Positions 50,413 through 58,639 of a stretch of 64,000 nt of DNA are shown in pieces. The notes below the pieces were generated by a model that searched no databases, was not told the DNA's origin, and worked only from the letters and a program-made list of their open reading frames with translations. The stretch comes from Paraburkholderia sp. C35. Lineage in GTDB: Bacteria; Pseudomonadota; Gammaproteobacteria; Burkholderiales; Burkholderiaceae. Where the stretch lies: the NCBI RefSeq assembly GCF_003121405.1, contig NZ_QBUY01000026.1:1-64000 (forward strand), written 5' to 3'. The first letter of the stretch is position 1, and each line of letters begins with the position of its first letter. Position numbers and translations under genes: made by a program.

Positions 50413-51432
50413 TCAGTGAGTTTCGGTGACTTTCATCAGATGGCGCGGCGCATCAGGATTGCGTCCGCGGGCGGCGGCAAGGCCGGCAGCCATCACGTAG
50501 AAAGAAAGGATTGCGGCAATCGGATCGAGCGCGGCATGCGCCGTCGATACGAGCGGCAAGGTGGCTTCGGGCACGTCAGCGGGATCGGCAGCGAGCAGCA
50601 CGCGTGCGCCGCGCGCCTGCATATCGCGCGCGAGTTGCAACAGGCCCGCCTGTTCCGGTCCGCGCGGTGCGAACACGAGCAGCGGATAGTCGCGGTCGAT
50701 CAGTTCCATCGGACCGTGACGCACTTCGGCGCTCGAAAACGCTTCGGCCTGAATGCCCGAGGTTTCCTTGAGTTTCAGCGCGGCTTCCTGCGCAATCGCG
50801 AGGCCGAGACCACGGCCGATCACGATCATGCGTTCGGCGTCGCGCAGTTCTTCCACTGCCTTCGACCAGTCGAGCGCACCTGCACGCTTGAGCGCTTCCG
50901 GCAGCGACTTCAGGCCGTCGAGCAACGCTTCATCCTTCTGCCAGTGCGCGACGAGTTGCGCGGACACGGACAGCATCGCGATATAGCTCTTGGTTGCAGC
51001 AACGCTCAGTTCAGGACCGGCGAGCAGCGGCAGATAGAACTCGCACGCTTCTTCGAGCGGCGAGCCGGGCACGTTGACGGCAGCGACGGTGAGCGCGCCC
51101 GCTTCACGCAGCGCCTGCATCGTGCCGACCAGATCGGGGCTTTTGCCCGATTGCGAAAAACCCAGCGCAAGCTGATTGCGCACCTGCAGCGGCGCCTGTT
51201 GCAGCGTCGCGACCGACATCGGCAGCGAAGCAACGGGCAAGCCGACGCGGCTCATCGTCAGCGACGCGAAGTAGCTCGCCGCGTGATCCGAACTGCCGCG
51301 CGCCACCGTCAGCGCGACGTGACGCGGTTCCTGTGCGAGACGGGCCGCGAGCGCTTCGACGCGCGAGGTATCGTTGAGTTGCGCGGCGACCACGTCAGCG
51401 GACGCCAGCGCCTCTTTAAGCATATTCGACAA
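50413..51432 (-). CDS. SIS-domain glucosamine-6-phosphate deaminase (NagB-II/AgaS-like)
   Basis: A 339-residue protein with two SIS domains, each of the type found in the isomerase half of GlmS: ARGSSDHAASYFASLTMSR, LGFSQSGKSPDLVGTMQALR, then GRGLGLAIAQEAALKLKETS and EAFSSAEVRHGPMELIDRD. It lacks the glutaminase part. In nag operons such proteins replace NagB and convert glucosamine-6-phosphate to fructose-6-phosphate; no classical NagB is seen. The start is TTG at 51432 with GGAG 6 nt upstream, overlapping the nagA stop by 17 bp. Function is inferred from family and operon. Confidence 0.85.
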   Translation of the reverse strand: MSNMLKEALASADVVAAQLNDTSRVEALAARLAQEPRHVALTVARGSSDHAASYFASLTMSRVGLPVASLPMSVATLQQAPLQVRNQLALGFSQSGKSPDLVGTMQALREAGALTVAAVNVPGSPLEEACEFYLPLLAGPELSVAATKSYIAMLSVSAQLVAHWQKDEALLDGLKSLPEALKRAGALDWSKAVEELRDAERMIVIGRGLGLAIAQEAALKLKETSGIQAEAFSSAEVRHGPMELIDRDYPLLVFAPRGPEQAGLLQLARDMQARGARVLLAADPADVPEATLPLVSTAHAALDPIAAILSFYVMAAGLAAARGRNPDAPRHLMKVTETH

Positions 51433-52519
51433 TCGATTCTCCTTCGACGTAAGTCGCCGTCAACGCCAGTTCGCGATCGAACACGACGATGTCGGCCCAC
51501 GCGCCGCGCGCGAGACGGCCGCGGTCTTCGAGGCCGAGATAGTCGGCGGCATAACGGGACATACGGTTTGACACGTCGGCCATCGGCAGGCCGAGCGATA
51601 CGAGGTTGCGCAGCGCCTGATCCATCGTCAGCGTGCTGCCTGCGAGCGTGCCGTCGGCAAGGCGTACGCCACCGAGGCACTTCGTCACGTGCTGGCTGCC
51701 GAGGCGGTATTCGCCATCGGGCATGCCTGTCGCCGACGTGCTGTCCGTCACCACATAGAGACGCGGGATCGCGCGCATCGCGGCGCGGATCGCGCCCGGA
51801 TGCACGTGCAGCAGGTCGGGAATGATTTCCGCGTATTCGGCGTGCGCGAGCGCCGCGCCGACCATCCCGGGATTGCGGTGATGCAGCGGCGACATCGCGT
51901 TGAACAGGTGCGTGAAGCTGCGCGCGCCGTGCTTCATCGCGGCGACGGCGTCGTCGTAGGTGCCGAGCGAATGGCCCAGTTGCACCCGCACGCCGCGCGC
52001 GTTGATCTCGGAGATGATCTCCATGTGGCCGGAGATTTCCGGCGCAATGGTGACCACGCGGATCGGCGCGATCGACAGATACTTCAGCACTTCGTCGAGC
52101 ACGGCGGAAACAGCCGCGTCAGGCTGCGCGCCGAGCTTGCCGGGATTGATGTACGGACCTTCGAGATGCACGCCGAGCACACGCGCGCCGCCCGGCACGC
52201 GGTTCTTCGCGACATCGCCGAGTCCTGCGACCACGGCCATCAGTTCTTCGCGCGGCGCCGTCATCGTGGTGGCGAGCAGGCTCGTGGTGCCGAAGCGTGC
52301 ATGCGTGCGCGTGATCGCCTCGATCGCGTTGCCCGCTTCCATCACGTCAGCGCCGCCGCCGCCGTGCACGTGCAGATCGATGAAGCCGGGCAGGATGTAC
52401 GGTGCGTCGTTGGTCGACGGATCGACGGCATTGCCCGTGATGGCCGTGACGCGGCCGTTTGCGGATTCGATCGTGCCGTGGATCCAGCCTTCGGGGGTGA
52501 GTATGTTTCCGGTCAGCAT
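51416..52519 (-). CDS. nagA: N-acetylglucosamine-6-phosphate deacetylase
   Basis: Removes acetate from GlcNAc-6-phosphate. The 367-residue amidohydrolase shows IDLHVHGGGGADVMEAGNAI (metal motif after strand 1), GVHLEGPYINPGKLGAQPDA with the metal-binding Glu, LGHSLGTYDDAVAAMKHGAR and THLFNAMSPLHHRNPGM; catalytic Asp lies in VVTDSTSATGMPDGEY. The start MLTGNILTPEGWIHGT is the family N-terminus. It is the first enzyme gene after the GntR regulator. Confidence 0.95.
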   Translation of the reverse strand: MLTGNILTPEGWIHGTIESANGRVTAITGNAVDPSTNDAPYILPGFIDLHVHGGGGADVMEAGNAIEAITRTHARFGTTSLLATTMTAPREELMAVVAGLGDVAKNRVPGGARVLGVHLEGPYINPGKLGAQPDAAVSAVLDEVLKYLSIAPIRVVTIAPEISGHMEIISEINARGVRVQLGHSLGTYDDAVAAMKHGARSFTHLFNAMSPLHHRNPGMVGAALAHAEYAEIIPDLLHVHPGAIRAAMRAIPRLYVVTDSTSATGMPDGEYRLGSQHVTKCLGGVRLADGTLAGSTLTMDQALRNLVSLGLPMADVSNRMSRYAADYLGLEDRGRLARGAWADIVVFDRELALTATYVEGESIVEYA

Positions 52520-52567
52520 GAGTCTCTCTGATGTTGCGTTATGCGTGCGTGACTGATTCGCGCTGGC

Positions 52568-53302
52568 TCACAGGCGCAGCTCAGCGACGAAGTCGTAGTA
52601 ATCGTCCCGGCAATAGGTGTCCGTGAGTTCGATCGCGCGCTGATCGGCGCTGTAGCCCACGCGCGTGATCAGCAGCAGCGCGCTGCCCTGTTCGAGGTCC
52701 ATCAGCGAAGCGATGTCGCCCGAGGCGTTGACGGCGCGAAAGTGCTGCAGCGCGCGCACGACGGGCAGGCCGCGTTGTTCGAGATAACTGTAGAGGGAGC
52801 CGCCGATCGACTGCGGATCGGGCACGATCGACACGGGCAGCGACGAGTGCTCGACGGCCATCACGATGCCGTCGGCGCGGCGCAGACGGCGCAGGCTCGC
52901 CACCGAGGCACCCGGCGACAGGCCGAGATGCACGATTTCGTCGCGAGTCGCGCTGCGCAGCTCGCGTTCGAGCCACACCGAATCGGGGCGGAAGCCGCGC
53001 TGCTCCATCTTCTTCGTGAAGCCGGTGAGACGCGACAGCGGATCTTCGACGCGCGGCGTGATGAAGCTGCCCGCGCCGCGCGCGCGCCGGATCAAACCCT
53101 GCTCGACCAGCAGCGCGATCGCCTTGCGTGCGGTGATGCGCGACACACCGATCGCGTCGGACAGCGTGCGCTCCGAAGGCAGCGCCTCACCCGCCGACCA
53201 CACGCCGCAATGGATCGCCGTCGCCAGATTGCGGGCGAGCTGCAGGTACAGCGGTGTGACGTTGTGAACGTCAGGTGTCAGTGCGGACCAACGGGTTTCC
53301 AT
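52568..53302 (-). CDS. GntR-family (HutC subfamily) regulator of GlcNAc use (NagR-like)
   Basis: A 244-residue repressor: wHTH at about 15-80 with the GntR signature ALPSERTLSDAIGVSRITAR, followed by a UTRA ligand domain (about 95-240; RRLRRADGIVMAVEHSSLPV, LPVVRALQHFRAV). HutC/UTRA proteins next to nagA usually respond to GlcN-6-P or GlcNAc-6-P. The start at 53302 (METRWSALTPDVHNVTPLYL) is preferred over an upstream extension. It is the first gene of the operon and probably controls itself through sites in the A/T-rich gap upstream. Confidence 0.88.
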   Translation of the reverse strand: METRWSALTPDVHNVTPLYLQLARNLATAIHCGVWSAGEALPSERTLSDAIGVSRITARKAIALLVEQGLIRRARGAGSFITPRVEDPLSRLTGFTKKMEQRGFRPDSVWLERELRSATRDEIVHLGLSPGASVASLRRLRRADGIVMAVEHSSLPVSIVPDPQSIGGSLYSYLEQRGLPVVRALQHFRAVNASGDIASLMDLEQGSALLLITRVGYSADQRAIELTDTYCRDDYYDFVAELRL

Positions 53303-53368
53303 TTGGCTCGGTCGGGATCGTGGGGAAATCTGACGATGTTGGACTACGAAAACGGAGCCCATTATATA

Positions 53369-53410
53369 ACCACCATAATACCAGTCAACGATGTGGTATC
53401 TAGCTGGTCT
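53369..53410. promoter_or_regulatory. Putative operator cluster of the GntR regulator
   Basis: ATACCA (53378-53383) and TGGTAT (53394-53399) form an inverted repeat, followed 11 bp on by TGGTCT (53405-53410); an ACCA lies at 53369-53372. TGGTCT/ATACCA half-sites resemble those of HutC-type NagR/DasR (TGGTCTAGACCA-like). It lies about 70 bp upstream of the regulator gene. Confidence 0.5.
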
Positions 53411-53509
53411 ACGTCAATCAAACCCTTGATAGGAAAGGGTTTCCACGAATTAAGCGGATTCACACTGACACATCACTGGCATTAGGGCATACCCGTATTT
53501 GAGACCAAT

Positions 53510-53541
53510 TTGACAACTGGTTCGTACGAATCGTCTGTCAA
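53510..53541. promoter_or_regulatory. 32-bp symmetric dyad, putative operator of the MarR-GNAT gene
   Basis: TTGACA-N5-TTCGTACGAA-N5-TGTCAA: the outer hexamers are reverse complements, the central decamer is a perfect palindrome, and both spacers are 5 bp. It lies 128 bp before the MarR-GNAT start. Each outer hexamer is also a perfect -35 on opposite strands, so it may sit at a divergent promoter. Confidence 0.6.
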
Positions 53542-53669
53542 GTTACGTGCGTTAACCCGCAAATGTCATACCTCTTTATTGACAAACTGGGGCAAACTGC
53601 GAAATTCGCGCGCGATCACGCAACGGAAACAACACAGCTTGGTGACCGAATGACAGGCCAAAACGGGGA

Positions 53670-54602
53670 ATGGAAACGGTGAACGATCCCGACTTAGTCC
53701 GGGCGGAAGCCGTCCGCCATTTCAACCGCTTCTACACGCAGCACATCGGAGCGCTGCACGAACATTTGCAGAAAAGCGCCTTTTCGCTGACGGAAGTACG
53801 CGTGATGCATGAACTGTCGCGTGCCGAGCATCAGACGGCCGCTGCGCTCGCGCGCAATCTCGGCATCGATAGCGGCTATCTGAGCCGGCTGCTCGCCAGC
53901 TTCGAGCGGCGCAACCTGATTGCGCGGCGGCCGTCGGAGATCGACGCGCGCCAGTCGCTCGTGTCGCTGACGGAAACGGGTCTCGCCGCCTACGAACCGC
54001 TCGACGCCGCCGCACTCGACGAGGTCGCCGCCGTGATTGCGCGGCTCGCGCCGCATTCGCAGGATCAGCTGATTGCCGCGATGAAGCTGATCGAGCGCCT
54101 GCTCGACGAACGGCCACGTCACAGCATCGTCACGCTGCGCGCGCCGCGCGCGGGCGAGTACGGCGCGCTGGTGTCGCGTCAGGCGCAACTGTTCGCGAGC
54201 GCGCAAGGCTGGGATCAGACTTTCGAAGCGCTGCTCGCGCAGCAGACTGGGCGCTTTGCGCAAGGCCACGACGCGCAGCGGGAAATCTGCTGGGTCGCGG
54301 AACAGGATGGACTGATCGTCGGATCGGCGCTGGTGGCAGCGGCGTCGAATACACAGGCAAGCGTGCGCATGCTGTATGTCGAGCCGGACGTGCGAGGACT
54401 CGGAATCGGCACGCAGCTGATCAACGAATGCGTGCGCTTTGCGAAGCGTGCCGGCTACAGCACGCTCGCCGTCGAGAGCGAAAGTTCGCTCGACGATGCG
54501 CGGCGCCTTATGACGCAGTCAGGCTTCGCGCTCGTTTCGGCGGTGCCTGAGCGGCGTTTCGGCTGCGATCTGGTGATCGAGCAATGGGAACGCAAGCTCT
54601 AG
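53670..54602 (+). CDS. MarR-GNAT fusion: transcription regulator with acetyltransferase domain
   Basis: A 310-residue two-domain protein. Residues 1-145 form a MarR winged helix (LTEVRVMHELSRAEHQTAAA, then LARNLGIDSGYLSRLLASFE and RRPSEIDARQSLVSLTETG). Residues about 155-310 form a GNAT domain with the acetyl-CoA loop VEPDVRGLGIGTQLINECVR (about 232-251; R/QxxGxG/A is RGLGIG). Such fusions are widespread in soil bacteria, substrate unknown. The start METVNDPDLVRAEAVRHFNR has GGGGAATGG-type purines ahead. A large symmetric dyad upstream may be its operator. Convergent with metQ. Confidence 0.88.
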   Translation: METVNDPDLVRAEAVRHFNRFYTQHIGALHEHLQKSAFSLTEVRVMHELSRAEHQTAAALARNLGIDSGYLSRLLASFERRNLIARRPSEIDARQSLVSLTETGLAAYEPLDAAALDEVAAVIARLAPHSQDQLIAAMKLIERLLDERPRHSIVTLRAPRAGEYGALVSRQAQLFASAQGWDQTFEALLAQQTGRFAQGHDAQREICWVAEQDGLIVGSALVAAASNTQASVRMLYVEPDVRGLGIGTQLINECVRFAKRAGYSTLAVESESSLDDARRLMTQSGFALVSAVPERRFGCDLVIEQWERKL

Positions 54603-54625
54603 CGGCAACGGTTCGCGCCGCGCAT

Positions 54626-54657
54626 AAAAAAGCGCCACGGTTTCCCGTGGCGCTTTT
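54626..54657. terminator. Bidirectional terminator between MarR-GNAT and metQ
   Basis: AAAAGCGCCACGG pairs with CCGTGGCGCTTTT (13 bp) over TTTC; A- and T-runs flank it. Confidence 0.92.
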
Positions 54658-54686
54658 CACATCATCGGATCAAATGATGCCCGTGC

Positions 54687-55499
54687 TTAGAACGACGGCA
54701 CCACGGAACCTCTGAACTCCGTCTTGATGAACTGGCGCACGTCCTCCGACTGATACGCGGCGACCAGCTTCTTCACCCACGGTTGATCCTTGTCCTTGAT
54801 GCGCACGGCGATCAGGTTCGCATACGGGCTGTGCACGTCTTCGAGCGCGATGGCATCTTTGGTCGGCTGCAGGCCCGCGGCCAGCGCGAAGTTTGTGTTG
54901 ATCGCGGCGGCATCGACGTCGGACAGCGAGCGCGGCAATTGCGCTGCGTCGAGTTCGATCAGCTTCACCTTCTTCGGATTCTCAGCAACGTCGAGCGGCG
55001 TCGCGTTGTTGCCGTTCGTGCCCGCGCCCGCCTTCAGCTTGATCACGCCTTGCGACTGCAACAGCAGCAGCGCGCGATTTTCGTTCGACGGATCGTTCGG
55101 CACCGCGACCTTCGCGCCTTGCGGCAGATCCTTCACCGACTTCAGTTTCTTCGAATAGATGCCGAGCGGCGAGATGTACGTCAGACCGGCACTGACGATC
55201 TTGTAGCCGCGCTGCTTGATCTGGCTGTCGAGATACGGTTGATGCTGGAAGCTGTTCGCGTCGAGATCGCCTGCGTCGAGCGCGGCGTTCGGCTGCACGT
55301 AATCGTTGAACTCGATGACCTTCACGTTCAGGCCTTCGCGCTTCGCGACCTTCTGCACAACCGACCAGATCTGCGCATCGGGACCGCTGATCGTGCCGAC
55401 CTTGATGACCTTGTCGTCGGCGCGCGCGCCGAAGCTGGTGATGAGCGCCGCCGAAGCGAGCGCGGCGGAAAAAACCTTGATGAGTGTTCTGCGCTGCAT
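54687..55499 (-). CDS. metQ: MetQ/NlpA-family methionine-binding protein (orphan)
   Basis: Substrate-binding protein of a D/L-methionine ABC importer. The 270-residue precursor has a signal peptide (TLIKVFSAALASAALITSF) with an ARA cleavage site near residue 27 and no lipobox Cys, so it is likely periplasmic rather than a lipoprotein like E. coli MetQ. The mature domain shows VIKVGTISGPDAQIWSVVQK, NSFQHQPYLDSQIKQRGYK, VPNDPSNENRALLLLQ and INTNFALAAGL, all typical. No metN or metI gene lies next to it, so it must work with a transporter coded elsewhere. Confidence 0.9.
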   Translation of the reverse strand: MQRRTLIKVFSAALASAALITSFGARADDKVIKVGTISGPDAQIWSVVQKVAKREGLNVKVIEFNDYVQPNAALDAGDLDANSFQHQPYLDSQIKQRGYKIVSAGLTYISPLGIYSKKLKSVKDLPQGAKVAVPNDPSNENRALLLLQSQGVIKLKAGAGTNGNNATPLDVAENPKKVKLIELDAAQLPRSLSDVDAAAINTNFALAAGLQPTKDAIALEDVHSPYANLIAVRIKDKDQPWVKKLVAAYQSEDVRQFIKTEFRGSVVPSF

Positions 55500-55822
55500 G
55501 TGATTCTCTCTTGACTGCCTTGTTCAGATTCGTGATCGACGGCGGGCATCGATGATGGTCCCGTGAATCGTCGAGCCACAAATGGTCTCACAGGCGCGTC
55601 ACGATGTGAAATACCGCCTTTTCATATGGGTATGCAGGTTGTTCTGCCGTACCACGCAGCAAGTGCGCAAGATTTCTCTCTCGCAGGACTCGCTTTAGGA
55701 GAAGTCTTATAGGGATAGCTTTGCTACTTTTTTAAGGTGAGCACACCAATCGGCCCCAAGCGACAGATCGAGCGAATCTCGCCCAGTCTTCGTTATGGAC
55801 ACCTTGATCAACACTCCACGAG
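55500..55822. other. Divergent metQ/FkbM upstream region
   Basis: A 323-bp gap without a supported gene. It is more A/T-rich than its surroundings, as expected for a divergent promoter region; I see no S-box/SAM riboswitch, clear -35/-10 pair or large inverted repeat. A short ORF from 55795 is in the wrong frame for the methyltransferase. Confidence 0.4.
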
Positions 55823-56647
55823 ATGCTCATGTCCTATCCCGCTCGCCCCATCGCTTTCATGCTTGCTTCGACCAACCACGGCAACATGATCGTCAACCGC
55901 AACGACTTTGCCGTGAAGCCCGATGGAAGTGTCTTCGGCGTCGGTTTTCAACTGCTCACGGCCTCGCAGTTCGACGCACATGAAATCAGGCTCGCGCTCC
56001 TGATTCTCGATCTGCGGCGTCAGCATTTCGGCGACGGCGTGATCGCCATCGACGGCGGCGCCAATATCGGTGTCCATACGATCGAATGGGGACGCCACAT
56101 GTATGGATGGGGACAGGTGCATTCGTTCGAAGCGCAGGAGGCGGTCTTCTATGCACTCGCCGGCAATATCGCGCTCAACAACTGCATGAATGTGCGTGCG
56201 CGTCATGCGGCGCTCGGCGAACGTTGCGGCGACATGATCGTGCCGCGCCCCGATTACACGAAGCCCGCAAGCTTCGGCAGTCTGGAACTGCGTCAACGCG
56301 ACGATACCGAGGCTATCGGACAGGCGATTTCCTACGATGCAAACGATGGCGTCAAGGTGCCCGTGGTCGATCTGCCGTCACTGGAACTCGGGCGTCTGGA
56401 CTTCCTGAAGCTCGACGTCGAAGGCATGGAACTCGACGTGTTGCGCGGGGCGCGCGCCGTGCTTGAACGGCATCGCCCCGTGATGCTGATCGAAATGATC
56501 AAATCGGACCAGGCCGCGATTCAGGACTTTCTCACCGGGCTTGGCTACCGTATGTTCGACTACGGAATCGACCAACTCGCGATTCACGAATCCGACCCGG
56601 TGTTGCAGCATGTTCACCAGGATCAGAACGGCCTGGCTATAGCTTAA
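55823..56647 (+). CDS. FkbM-family SAM-dependent methyltransferase
   Basis: A 274-residue protein with a Rossmann SAM-binding domain: VIAIDGGANIGVHTIEWGRH (about 73-92) is motif I, EAQEAVFYALAGNIALNNC follows, and the FkbM signature is LDFLKLDVEGMELDVLRGAR (about 192-211). FkbM enzymes O-methylate sugars or polyketides; here there is no glycan or polyketide cluster, so the acceptor is unknown. ATGs at 55823 and 55829 are both possible starts; neither has a strong Shine-Dalgarno. Convergent with the chemoreceptor gene. Confidence 0.82.
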   Translation: MLMSYPARPIAFMLASTNHGNMIVNRNDFAVKPDGSVFGVGFQLLTASQFDAHEIRLALLILDLRRQHFGDGVIAIDGGANIGVHTIEWGRHMYGWGQVHSFEAQEAVFYALAGNIALNNCMNVRARHAALGERCGDMIVPRPDYTKPASFGSLELRQRDDTEAIGQAISYDANDGVKVPVVDLPSLELGRLDFLKLDVEGMELDVLRGARAVLERHRPVMLIEMIKSDQAAIQDFLTGLGYRMFDYGIDQLAIHESDPVLQHVHQDQNGLAIA

Positions 56648-56661
56648 CGATTGGACCGCTT

Positions 56662-58434
56662 TTAGAAGGTCGTCCAATCGTCATCGGATGACGCCACCTT
56701 TGCAGGACGCGGCGCCATGTCCGCCTTGACCGTCTTGACAACCTTGCTCGCTGTGTCGCGCGCGCCGGATTCGGGCGCCGCTTTGACAACAGGCGCAGCC
56801 ACCTTCGCGACAGGCTTCGCCGGCTGGTTAGCCACCTTCTTCTCGAACGCCGCAACTGGCTTCGCAGCGATCATCGTCGGCTCGCCACCGTTCACCTTGA
56901 ATGTACCGATCGTCTGACGCAGCCGCGCGGCCTGATCCTGCAGCGACGCAGCCGCGGCGGCGGCCTGCTCGACCAGCGCCGCGTTCTGTTGCGTGACCTC
57001 GTCCATCTGCGTGACGGCGCGCCCAACTTGCGAAATGCCGCTGCTCTGCTCTTCCGACGCCGCCGCGATTTCGCCCATGATGTCCGTCACGCGACGCACG
57101 GCCTGCATGATCTCGCTCATCGTCGTGCCGGCCTGCTCGACCAGCGTATAGCCGTTGTTGACGCGCTCGACGGAATCGCCGATCAGCTGCTTGATTTCCT
57201 TGGCCGCCGTCGCCGATCGTTGCGCGAGACTGCGCACCTCGCCTGCCACTACCGCGAAGCCGCGGCCCTGCTCGCCCGCACGCGCCGCTTCGACCGCCGC
57301 GTTCAGCGCAAGAATATTGGTCTGGAACGCAATACCTTCGATCACGCCGATGATGTCCGAGATCTGCCGCGAGCTATCGTTGATCTCCGTCATCGTGCTG
57401 ATCACGCGGTTGACGACCTCGTTGCCCTTGGTCGCGATATCGGACGCGTTGTGTGCGAGTCCGCTCGCCTGACGCGCGTTGTCGGCGTTCTGCTTCACGG
57501 TTGCCGTCAGTTCTTCCATGCTCGCAGCCGTTTCCTGCAGCGACGCTGCCTGCTGCTCGGTGCGCTGCGACAGATCGCCATTGCCTGCCGCGATCTGCTG
57601 CGTCGCCGATGCGATCGATTCCGCCGACTGCCGGATCTCGCCAATCGCCCGCTGCAATTTGCCTTGCATCTCGTTCATCGCGGCCATCATGGTCGACGAA
57701 TCGTTCGCGCGCACGGGGACGATCTGCGTGAGATCGCCCGTGGCGATGCGTGCCGCGAGCTTCGCCGCATCCTGCGGCTCGCCGCCCAGACTGCCGCGCA
57801 CATTACGGATGATCAGCAGCATCGCGAGCGAAATCCCCGCGCCGATCACCAGCACCACGATGAAATGCTCGATCAGGTTCGCGTAGTAAGCGGTGTCGAT
57901 GTCGCGCACGAATACGCCGCTCACGATGTTCCAGTCCCACGGCGCAAAACGCACCGCATAGCTGATCTTCGGCACGGCTTCTTCGCTATGCGGCAGGCGC
58001 CCGCGATATTCGGCGAAGCCGCGACCCGTCGCCTTCGCTGCATCGACGATCGACACGTACAGCAGTTTGCCGTCCGGATCCTTGAAGTCGCCCACGGCTT
58101 TGCCGTTCATCTGCGGCAAAGTCGGATGCATCAGCACGACGGGCTTGGAATCCATCACGAACAGGTAGCCGGATTCGCCATAGCGCATCGTCGCGAGCCG
58201 CGCGAGCGCTTCGCGCTGCGCGTCGGCTTCGCTCATCTTGCCTGCCTGCGAGAGTGCGTAGTAGCCGTTCACGACGCCTTGCGCGGCATCGACGAGATTC
58301 ATCATGCCCGCCTTGCGCTCGCTGAGCATCGTCGAGCGGGTCTCTATCGCGCTCCACAATCCGACGCCCAACAAGCCCAGCCATACGAGCACAAGCGATA
58401 ACCACAGCTTGCGGTTCAGACTCATCCTACTCAT
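56662..58434 (-). CDS. Methyl-accepting chemotaxis protein with a single Cache domain
   Basis: A 590-residue chemoreceptor: first membrane helix (LWLSLVLVWLGLLGVGLWSA, about 10-29), a periplasmic sCache-type sensor (about 40-185; GESGYLFVMDSKPVVLMHPT), second helix (FIVVLVIGAGISLAMLLIIR), HAMP, and a signalling domain with the hairpin tip IIGVIEGIAFQTNILALNAA followed by VEAARAGEQGRGFAVVAGEV. The tail is Lys/Ala/Pro-rich and ends DDDWTTF, which fits the xWxxF pentapeptide that recruits CheR/CheB. Two starts (58434, 58425) are possible. No che genes are adjacent. Confidence 0.92.
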   Translation of the reverse strand: MSRMSLNRKLWLSLVLVWLGLLGVGLWSAIETRSTMLSERKAGMMNLVDAAQGVVNGYYALSQAGKMSEADAQREALARLATMRYGESGYLFVMDSKPVVLMHPTLPQMNGKAVGDFKDPDGKLLYVSIVDAAKATGRGFAEYRGRLPHSEEAVPKISYAVRFAPWDWNIVSGVFVRDIDTAYYANLIEHFIVVLVIGAGISLAMLLIIRNVRGSLGGEPQDAAKLAARIATGDLTQIVPVRANDSSTMMAAMNEMQGKLQRAIGEIRQSAESIASATQQIAAGNGDLSQRTEQQAASLQETAASMEELTATVKQNADNARQASGLAHNASDIATKGNEVVNRVISTMTEINDSSRQISDIIGVIEGIAFQTNILALNAAVEAARAGEQGRGFAVVAGEVRSLAQRSATAAKEIKQLIGDSVERVNNGYTLVEQAGTTMSEIMQAVRRVTDIMGEIAAASEEQSSGISQVGRAVTQMDEVTQQNAALVEQAAAAAASLQDQAARLRQTIGTFKVNGGEPTMIAAKPVAAFEKKVANQPAKPVAKVAAPVVKAAPESGARDTASKVVKTVKADMAPRPAKVASSDDDWTTF

Positions 58435-58639
58435 TGTGTTGGTCTCTTTTGGTGTGGTCACTTCTTCGGCAAATCTGTGGCACCCGCTTAAGGCAAACCA
58501 GGCGCAAACGATTGCTCTACTGGATAACGGCACGTCCGTGCGCTGACTTGAGGCGACCTGTAAGCAACGCCCGGCATCGTGTCAACCGATAATGGCGAGA
58601 TCGCGTCATGCCCGACTTTGATTAATTGCGAGGTTTCTT

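Noticed and set aside
55500..55822. SAM riboswitch before metQ
   Set aside because: No conserved SAM-I/II core or terminator-antiterminator pair could be recognised in the gap.
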